Positions 58,120 through 64,000 of a stretch of 64,000 bases of DNA are shown here, piece after piece; the stretch's first letter is position 1; every line of letters starts with the position of its first letter. The translations under genes and the position numbers were made by a program. The notes below the pieces were generated by a model. The model was not told the DNA's origin, searched no databases, and was given only the letters and a program-made list of their open reading frames with translations. Origin of the DNA: Halobacteriales archaeon QS_4_69_31. Its GTDB lineage: Archaea > Halobacteriota > Halobacteria > Halobacteriales > Haloarculaceae. Location of the stretch: contig PXRP01000031.1 of the NCBI GenBank assembly GCA_003021655.1, positions 1 to 64,000 of the forward strand. The letters run 5' to 3'.

Positions 58120-59285
58120 CGCCCGACCCTCCCGAGGAGGGCGGTCGACCCGGCGTGGCGCGTCCCGAGGTAGCCGCCGGTGCCGTGGGCCAGCGCCACC
58201 TCGGCGTCGGGCACCTGGACCTCGGGGTTGGCCTCGCCGCGCAACTGCCGGACCGCCTCGATGACTTTCGTCATCCCGCCGCGGTCGGGGTGGTTCGAAC
58301 ACAGGCCGCCGCCGTCGGTGTTGAACGGCAACTCCCCGTCCGGGGCCTGGAGGGTGCCGCCATCGACGAACTCCCCGCCCCGGCCCTTCTCGCAAAAGCC
58401 CAGGTCCTCCAGGGTCTGCAGGACGGTGATCGTAAACGAATCGTAGACCGAGGCGTAGTCGACGTCCGCCGGGTCGAGGCCGGCTTCGGCGAAGGCTCGC
58501 GGGCCGGACCGTTCGGCCGCCGTTGTCGTCAGGTCGATGCGGCCGGCGTCGTGGTGGTCGACCGCGACCCCGTGGCCGAGTATCTCGACGGTCTCGCGGT
58601 CTATCCCGCGGCGGACCTCGTCGGAGACCACGACGAACGCGCCGGCGCCGTCCGAGACCACACAGCAGTCCAGCAGGTGGAGCGGGTCGGCCACCGTCCG
58701 GGACTCGACGACCTCCTCGACGGTCACCGGCTCCCGGTACATCGCGTGCTCGTTGTACTGGGCGTGCTGTGACGCCGCGACGCGGACCTCCGCGAGTTGC
58801 TCGCTGGTCGTGCCGTACTCGTGCATGTGCCTGCGTGCGGCTAGCGCGTACAGCGGCAACGTCTCCCCGCCGTAGACCTCCTCGAAGTTCTCCTGCATGA
58901 TCCGGTCGCCGTGTTCGGGCGGGTCCGGCTCGTAGGTGCGCATCCGGCCGGCGAGTGTCACCAGCGCCACGTCGCACTTGCCGCGTGCGACCGCGGACGC
59001 GGCCTCCCCGACGTGGTTGACGTAGGCCGACCCGCCGTCGTCGGTCGAGTCGAAATACGAGACGTCGAGACCCAGGTAGTCGGCCATCGCCAGCGGCGGG
59101 TACCGGCCGACCTGGTAGTTCTCGCCGGCCGTGAAGTAGCCGTCGACCGCCCCGCTCGGCAGGCCCGCGTCCGCGAGCGCGCCGGCCGCGGCGTCGGCGT
59201 GTAACTGTGCGATCGACTTGTCCGGTGCCTCCCGCGTCGGGTGCTCGTAGGCACCGGCGATGTAGGCTGTCTGGTCCCGTGTCAT
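58116..59285 (-). CDS. Thiolase-fold protein lacking the nucleophilic cysteine (Ltp2/SCP-x-like)
   Basis: 389 residues from ATG 59285. Lipid-transfer/SCP-x thiolase family: AYIAGAYEHPTREAP, CCVVSDGAGAFVVVS, VYDSFTITVLQTLEDLGF, GGGLCSNHPDRGG and HGTGGYLG. At the position of the thiolase nucleophile (usually AACASG) it reads STDDGGSA; the only nearby Cys is in GKCDV, so it cannot form the acyl-enzyme. This is as in Ltp2-type retro-aldolases, whose partner is a DUF35 protein, here encoded by the overlapping next gene. Confidence 0.88.
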   Translation of the reverse strand: MTRDQTAYIAGAYEHPTREAPDKSIAQLHADAAAGALADAGLPSGAVDGYFTAGENYQVGRYPPLAMADYLGLDVSYFDSTDDGGSAYVNHVGEAASAVARGKCDVALVTLAGRMRTYEPDPPEHGDRIMQENFEEVYGGETLPLYALAARRHMHEYGTTSEQLAEVRVAASQHAQYNEHAMYREPVTVEEVVESRTVADPLHLLDCCVVSDGAGAFVVVSDEVRRGIDRETVEILGHGVAVDHHDAGRIDLTTTAAERSGPRAFAEAGLDPADVDYASVYDSFTITVLQTLEDLGFCEKGRGGEFVDGGTLQAPDGELPFNTDGGGLCSNHPDRGGMTKVIEAVRQLRGEANPEVQVPDAEVALAHGTGGYLGTRHAGSTALLGRVGR

Positions 59286-59390
59286 GGTGCTCGTGGTGGG
59301 GTCGTCGGCGCTCGGCCCGGCCGGGGCAGGGCGTCGCGACCGTTCCCGTCGGTCACGCAATGCTCGGAGGCGGGTAATCAGTGTTCGGGT

Positions 59391-60209
59391 CTACCGTCCC
59401 TGCCAGGACGGCTCCCTGTCCTCGTCGAAGGCGGCGACCCCCTCCGCGTAGTCCTCGGTCTCCAACAGCGGCAGGTAGGCCCGGTACTCGTAGGCCGTCC
59501 CCTGGTCGAGGCCCACGTTCCGCGACCGGTTCACGGTGTCTTTGATCGCACGGAGGGCCAGGGGCGGCTTGCTCGCCAGCCGTTCGGCGTAGACCTCGAC
59601 CTCCGCGTCGAGGTCCGCGGCGGGGTAGGCGTGGTTGACGAGCCCCTCCGTGGCGGCCTCCGAGCCCGAGAGGAACTCGCCGGTCATACAGAGCTCCTTG
59701 GCCCGGCCGGGGCCGACGAGCAGGGGCAACCGCTGGGTCGTCCCGACGCCCGACGGGAAGATACCGAGGTCGACCTCGGGAAAGCCCAGTTCGCTGCGCT
59801 CGCTGGCGATCCGGAAGTCACACATCAACGCGAGTTCCAGCCCGCCGCCGACGCAGTAGCCGTCGATCGACGCGACGACCGGGGCGCCGTACTCCTCGAC
59901 CGAAAAGAGCGCGTCCCGGAACGAGGCGGCGGTAAAGGGGTACTGTTCCTCGCCGATCTCGTCGACGTCGACGCCGACACAGAAGGCGTCCTCGCCCGCA
60001 CCCGAGAGGACGACTGCCCGGACGGACACGCTCTCGCCCTCGCGGTCGAGCCGTTCGAACGTCTCGATGGCCTCCGGGAGTTCCGCGAGCGTCCGTTCGG
60101 TCATCGCGTTGAGCGAGTCGGGTCTGTCGAGGACGATCCGGCCGATGCCGGTGTCGGCGTCGTAGCGACACTGGATGGTATCGAACTGGTCGCTGTAGTC
60201 GTCCGGCAT
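59391..60209 (-). CDS. Enoyl-CoA hydratase/isomerase family protein
   Basis: 272 residues from ATG 60209. Crotonase fold: oxyanion-hole blocks GAGEDAFCVGVDV and SIDGYCVGGGLELALMCDFRIAS (quoted in parts: DGYCVGGGLELA); both catalytic Glu positions are occupied (GGGLELA and GFPEVDLGIFPSGVG). It should hydrate 2-enoyl-CoA. It follows the thiolase-like gene's promoter side at 105 bp on the same strand, and stands divergent from an aminotransferase. Confidence 0.9.
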   Translation of the reverse strand: MPDDYSDQFDTIQCRYDADTGIGRIVLDRPDSLNAMTERTLAELPEAIETFERLDREGESVSVRAVVLSGAGEDAFCVGVDVDEIGEEQYPFTAASFRDALFSVEEYGAPVVASIDGYCVGGGLELALMCDFRIASERSELGFPEVDLGIFPSGVGTTQRLPLLVGPGRAKELCMTGEFLSGSEAATEGLVNHAYPAADLDAEVEVYAERLASKPPLALRAIKDTVNRSRNVGLDQGTAYEYRAYLPLLETEDYAEGVAAFDEDREPSWQGR

Positions 60210-60318
60210 ACCGTCCGGGAGTGTCGCGGGCCTGAAAACCTTTGCCAAGGTCCTGTGCCAACACGCGCGTCGGGGGGTCGACCACAACGATTTACTGAGT
60301 GGGGCCGTATCGGCCGGT

Positions 60319-61713
60319 ATGGCGGTCGACCCCGCGCCGCGGGACCTCCATTTCTCCGACCGGCCGCGGATGGAGACCGAGGTTCCCGGGCCGCGCTCGC
60401 GCGAACTGCTCGGCAGGCAGGCCGACCTCGAAGCCAACACCGTCGCGTACCCGCGGGCGCTCCCGGTCGCCATGGACGCGGCACGCGGGGCGACGATCCG
60501 CGACGTCGACGGCAACGTCTACCTCGATTTCTTCGGCGGCATCGGCGTCGCGAACGTCGGCCACTCGAACCCGTACGTCCTCGAGGGCGCGCGGGACCAA
60601 CTCGAGACGCTGGCCCACACGGTCGATTTCCCGTCGGAGCCACGGCTCGCGTTCCTCGAAGCCCTCGACCGGATCGCCCCGGGGACCCTCCCCGGGAACA
60701 GCCGGATCGCCTTCGGCGGGCCGACGGGGACCAACGCCGTCGAAGCCTCGATCAAACTCGCGAAGTACAACACCGGCCGGAACGGGCTGTTGAGTTTCGA
60801 ACGGGGCTACCACGGCGGGACGGCCGGCGCGCTCAGTCTGTCGGGGTGGTCGTCGTACAAGAGCGACTACGAGCCCATGCTCCCGGACGTGGTTCACGTC
60901 CCGTATCCGCGCCCCGCCGGCCAGCGGTCGGAGACCGACGAGACGCTCGAAGACGTGTTGAGCGAGGTCCGGTCGGTCCTGCGCGGCGAGGACCCCCCCG
61001 CGGGAGTGTGGGTCGAGCCGGTCCAGGGGTCCGGTGGCGTCGTCGTCCCGCCCGGGGGGTTCCTGGCGGGACTGGCAGAGATCACCGACGAGTACGGGGC
61101 CCTGCTGGTCGTCGACGAGATCCAGACGGGGATGGGGCGGACCGGCGAGTGGTTCGCCTGCGACCACAGCGGCGTGACGCCCGACGCGGTGACCGTCGGG
61201 AAGGCCGTCGGGGGGATCGGGCTGCCGCTCTCGGCGACGGTCTACCGGGAGGAACTGGACACGTGGGGGCCGAGCGCCCATGCGGGGACGTTCCGCGGGC
61301 ACCTCCCGGCCATGGTCGCGGGCACCCGGGCCATCGAGTACATCGAGGCGCACGACCTGCTGGACCGGGCCGCGGAACTGGGGCGCTATCTCAGGGACCG
61401 CCTGCGGGAGTGTGGGAGGCGGTGTCCCTTCGTCTCGGACGTCCGCGGGCGCGGACTGCTCGTCGGTGCCGAGTTCCGCGACAGGGACGGGGCTCCCTAC
61501 TCGTCGTTCGTCGAGGAGGTCCAGGCGCGCTGTCTGGACCGCGGAGTCATCGTCTGGACGGCCGGCATCGAGGGCCACGTGCTCAGGCTCCTGCCGCCGC
61601 TCGTGATGACCGACGAGCAGGCCCGCGTCGGGATGGACGTCGTCGCGGACGTCGTCGACGACCTCGCCGCGGAGGTCACGGACGGCGCCGACGTACCCCC
61701 CCGGGGCGGCTGA
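60319..61713 (+). CDS. Class III PLP aminotransferase (4-aminobutyrate/diaminobutyrate type)
   Basis: 464 residues. Ornithine/GABA aminotransferase family: YLDFFGGIGVANVGHSNP, FGGPTGTNAVEASIKLAK (PLP phosphate loop), SFERGYHGGT, the DEIQTGMGRTG block with the PLP-binding Asp, and Lys in TVGKAVGGIGLPLSA (about 294). It moves an amino group from an omega-amino or diamino acid to 2-oxoglutarate. Followed by a FAD amine oxidoreductase on the same strand. Confidence 0.92.
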   Translation: MAVDPAPRDLHFSDRPRMETEVPGPRSRELLGRQADLEANTVAYPRALPVAMDAARGATIRDVDGNVYLDFFGGIGVANVGHSNPYVLEGARDQLETLAHTVDFPSEPRLAFLEALDRIAPGTLPGNSRIAFGGPTGTNAVEASIKLAKYNTGRNGLLSFERGYHGGTAGALSLSGWSSYKSDYEPMLPDVVHVPYPRPAGQRSETDETLEDVLSEVRSVLRGEDPPAGVWVEPVQGSGGVVVPPGGFLAGLAEITDEYGALLVVDEIQTGMGRTGEWFACDHSGVTPDAVTVGKAVGGIGLPLSATVYREELDTWGPSAHAGTFRGHLPAMVAGTRAIEYIEAHDLLDRAAELGRYLRDRLRECGRRCPFVSDVRGRGLLVGAEFRDRDGAPYSSFVEEVQARCLDRGVIVWTAGIEGHVLRLLPPLVMTDEQARVGMDVVADVVDDLAAEVTDGADVPPRGG

Positions 61714-61838
61714 CGCGGCCCGCTGACACGACGGCACCGCCCGGCGTGACGACCGACTCGCCGGTCTGGCGACCACGTCGGCCCGCTGGACGGCGTCCCC
61801 GCCGAGCGGGACCCGCTGGCCCGCGCCGACCGGATCAA

Positions 61839-61848
61839 AGTATATATG
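61839..61848 (+). promoter_or_regulatory. TATA-like box for the FAD oxidoreductase unit
   Basis: AGTATATATG lies about 25 nt before ATG 61870, which starts a 22-codon ORF, and about 95 nt before the FAD oxidoreductase start. Confidence 0.55.
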
Positions 61849-61869
61849 CCCGTGTCACGACGTGCGGGT

Positions 61870-61938
61870 ATGCGAACTGCAACCGGAGCGGCGGCGGCCC
61901 GCCGCGTCGCCGGACCGAACGGAGGGCGGGACGGCTGA
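61870..61938 (+). CDS. Possible 22-residue leader ORF
   Basis: ATG 61870 to TGA 61938 (MRTATGAAAARRVAGPNGG...), starting where a leaderless transcript from the TATA-like box would begin. Its stop overlaps the next ATG (TGATG). Ala/Arg-rich; no family. Confidence 0.35.
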   Translation: MRTATGAAAARRVAGPNGGRDG

Positions 61939-63092
61939 TGGCGGGAACGATCGGGGTGGTCGGCGGCGGGATCACCGGCGCGAGCGTGGCCTACTACCTC
62001 TCGACGCGGTCGGACCGCCGTGTCGTCGTCTTCGAGCGCGAGCACGTGGCCGCGAGGACGACCGCGAAATCGGCCGGATACGTCGGCTTCCACGGGGGGA
62101 ACACACGGACCCACCGGGAGCTGATGCGGTACGGTATCCGGCTCTACAACGAATTCCTCTCGGACCCCGGGACCGACGTCCGTCACCGGACGATCGGCGG
62201 ACTCGAACTGGCGACCACGGCGGACGGCCGCGCGCGACTCCAGTCGCGGTACCGGGCCACACGGGACCAGGAGGACGGTGGCGGGTCCGCCGAGTACTTC
62301 GAGGGCGACGCGCTCGCCGGGTCGATGCTGCTGCCGGACGTGAACCTGGACGCCGTCGAGGCGGCGCTGTTCTGGCCGAACTACGGCTTCGTCGAACCGG
62401 CCGAGCTGGCCGAGGAGTTCGCGGCGCGCGCGCGCCGTGCCGGCGCCGAGTTCGAGACCGGAACGGAGGTGACAGACATCCTCGGGTCCGGGACCGTCAC
62501 CGGGGTCGAGACCGGCGAGGGGTCGGTCGACATCGACCACCTCGTGCTGGCGGCCGGGCCCTGGAACGAGCAACTCGCGTCGTCGGTCGGCCTCGACCTG
62601 CCGGTCCGGTATAGCGTCGCCCCGGCGCTGCTGGTCGAGGACCCGAGCGGGAACGCCTACCCGAGTCTGACACACCGCGAATCGGGCGTCTACCTCCGCC
62701 AGCACCACGACCGGCGGGTCTTCCTCGGGCACTACCAGGGCGACTACCACGAGGCGACCCGCGAGAACCGGGCGATACCCGACGCGGTCCCCCCGGAGAC
62801 GCGCACCCGGATACTGGAGCGGGCGGCCCGGCTCGTCCCCCGACTCGAGCGCCCGACGGTCCGCGACGAGTGGGTCGGATTGCGGAGCCTGACGCCCGAC
62901 CGGAACCCTATCATCGGCTGGACCGACGTCGACGGCCTGTCGGTCGCCACGTACAACGCGACCGGCATCCAGCACGCCCCCGCGGCGGGCGACATTCTCA
63001 GCCGACAGATACTCGACGACGACCCGACCCGACAGTACGAGGGCGTCTCGGTCTCCCGGTTCGACGGCTACACCGACGGCCGTCCGCTCTGA
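61938..63092 (+). CDS. DAO-family FAD-dependent oxidoreductase (glycine/sarcosine oxidase-like)
   Basis: 384 residues from ATG 61938. N-terminal dinucleotide fold GVVGGGITGASVAYYLS (5-21), ERE at the FAD ribose position, RTTAKSAGYVGF, DHLVLAAGPWNEQLA, and the C-terminal RSLTPDRNPIIGWTDVDGL and ATGIQHAPAAGD blocks of the DadA/SoxB/ThiO family. It oxidises an amino acid or N-methyl amine to an imine. Pairs with the upstream aminotransferase as an amino-compound module. Confidence 0.9.
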   Translation: MAGTIGVVGGGITGASVAYYLSTRSDRRVVVFEREHVAARTTAKSAGYVGFHGGNTRTHRELMRYGIRLYNEFLSDPGTDVRHRTIGGLELATTADGRARLQSRYRATRDQEDGGGSAEYFEGDALAGSMLLPDVNLDAVEAALFWPNYGFVEPAELAEEFAARARRAGAEFETGTEVTDILGSGTVTGVETGEGSVDIDHLVLAAGPWNEQLASSVGLDLPVRYSVAPALLVEDPSGNAYPSLTHRESGVYLRQHHDRRVFLGHYQGDYHEATRENRAIPDAVPPETRTRILERAARLVPRLERPTVRDEWVGLRSLTPDRNPIIGWTDVDGLSVATYNATGIQHAPAAGDILSRQILDDDPTRQYEGVSVSRFDGYTDGRPL

Positions 63093-63136
63093 CTGTCCGA
63101 AACCACGCTCCGCTTTCCCGGCCGTCTTCGGCCAGT

Positions 63137-64000
63137 CTACTCGTCGAGGACGGACTCGGCGATTATCTCGCGCATGATCTCGTTGGTCCCGTCGTAGATC
63201 TGTGCGACCTTGGTCCAGCGGAGGTACGGTTCGACGTGGTACTCCTCGAGGAGGCCGTAGCCGCCGTGGAGGTGGATAGCGTCGCTCGCGACCTCCTCGG
63301 CGAGCGTGGTGGCGGTCAGTTTCGCCATCGCCGGCTCCTCGGCGAGGTCGGCGTCCTCTTCGAGGTCACGGGCCGTCTCGTAGGTGAGGCTCCGGGCCGC
63401 TGCCAGGCGCGCCTCGTAGTCCGCGATCCGGTGTCGGACCGCCTGGCGGTCCGCGACCGGCGTGCCGAACGTCTCCCGCTCGGAGATGTACTCGACTGTC
63501 CGGTCGAGGGCGCCGCGGGCCGCGCCGACGGCGCTGGCCGCGATCTCCAGTCGGCTCCCGTTCATCGTCCGCATGGCCTGGTAGAAGCCGTCGTCCTCCT
63601 CGCCGACGAGCGCGTCCGCGGGCACCCGGGCGTCGTCCAGTTCGAGCCGTCCGAGCGACATCGCGCCGGGGCCGACGAACTCGTCTAGCTCCTCGCGGTG
63701 GAACCCATCGGTCCCCGCCTCGACGACGAACGAGGAGATCCCCCGGTGGGGCGGGTCGGTGTCGCTCGTCCGCGCGAACACGAGCACGGCGTCGGCGATG
63801 GCCCCGTTGCCGATGAAGACCTTCTCGCCGTTGATGACGTACTCGTCGCCGTCACGGACCGCCTGGGTCCGCGTGTTCCCGAAGTCCGAGCCGCTGTGTG
63901 GCTCTGTCATCGCCGCGCCGGTGACCATCTCGCCGTTGGTCACCGGGCGCACCCACCGCTCGGCCTGCTCCCGGCTCCCGTCGGCGGCGATGATCTCACA
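63137..64000 (-). CDS. Acyl-CoA dehydrogenase (partial, runs off the right end)
   Basis: The C-terminal ~287 residues are present; the N terminus lies beyond 64000. FAD/substrate signatures: GAAMTEPHSGSDFGNTRTQAV, VINGEKVFIGNG, ASAVGAARGALDRTVEY, RETFGTPVADRQAVRHRIAD, and the flavin-contact HGGYGLLEEYHVEPYLRW with catalytic-type Glu in YDGTNEIMREIIAE. It introduces the first double bond in beta-oxidation. It closes the acyl-CoA catabolic region. Confidence 0.93.
   Translation of the reverse strand, partial: CEIIAADGSREQAERWVRPVTNGEMVTGAAMTEPHSGSDFGNTRTQAVRDGDEYVINGEKVFIGNGAIADAVLVFARTSDTDPPHRGISSFVVEAGTDGFHREELDEFVGPGAMSLGRLELDDARVPADALVGEEDDGFYQAMRTMNGSRLEIAASAVGAARGALDRTVEYISERETFGTPVADRQAVRHRIADYEARLAAARSLTYETARDLEEDADLAEEPAMAKLTATTLAEEVASDAIHLHGGYGLLEEYHVEPYLRWTKVAQIYDGTNEIMREIIAESVLDE

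Noticed and set aside
59241-63092. 1283-residue plus-strand open frame
   Set aside because: Its first two thirds are antisense or off-frame to the hydratase and aminotransferase genes and are Arg/Gly-rich; only the FAD oxidoreductase from 61938 is real.

Overview
The window is chromosomal DNA from a haloarchaeon (class Halobacteria). It is very GC-rich, the proteins are acidic, many genes look leaderless (a TATA-like box about 25 nt upstream of the start), and archaeal-type families are present (GatB, split GMP synthetase subunit A, a MetRS with fused tRNA-binding domain, DUF2070, a DUF4129/DUF58 operon). I make no claim below class level.

Layout. 0.1-9.6 kb: EamA transporter, nucleoside hydrolase, a decayed tyrosine integrase, a two-TM RCK potassium channel, gatB, a GNAT acetyltransferase, guaA, DUF2070. 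A 48-bp near-copy of the gatB 3' end lies between the integrase remnant and the channel gene. 9.7-12.4 kb: small membrane protein, tRNA-Ser(CGA), a MoxR ATPase, a lipoprotein. 12.5-18.7 kb: hyuB and hyuA (hydantoinase/5-oxoprolinase family) divergent from a gamma-glutamyltransferase gene. 18.7-19.7 kb: an S9 peptidase pseudogene broken by the tail of an IS200/IS605-type tnpB element. 20-28.4 kb: metG, an FeS photolyase, the DUF4129-DUF7269-DUF58-DUF7519 operon and two small proteins.

28.8-64 kb is largely a catabolic region: an IclR regulator beside a CoA-transferase and a MaoC hydratase; a Zn alcohol dehydrogenase, an Fe alcohol dehydrogenase and an aldehyde dehydrogenase; mocA-like and moeA genes divergent from a complete coxGSLMDEF-type molybdenum hydroxylase operon (form II signature, substrate unknown); DUF2071, pyrD, aldo/keto reductase; then a second IclR, an acyl-CoA ligase, an MFE-2-like SDR, a cysteine-less thiolase-fold protein paired with a DUF35 protein (resembling Ltp2/ChsH2 retro-aldolases), enoyl-CoA hydratase, a class III aminotransferase, a DAO-type FAD oxidoreductase and an acyl-CoA dehydrogenase running off the right edge. 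Together they suggest oxidation of an alcohol, aldehyde or branched/ring-derived acid to acyl-CoA followed by beta-oxidation or aldol cleavage.

Recurrent non-coding themes: short GC-rich tandem arrays (24-39 bp units) immediately 3' of many stop codons; mini-ORFs whose stop overlaps the start of the next gene; paired operator-like palindromes near the IclR genes; and several decayed gene fragments. All functional statements rest on motif recognition by eye; no database search was run.
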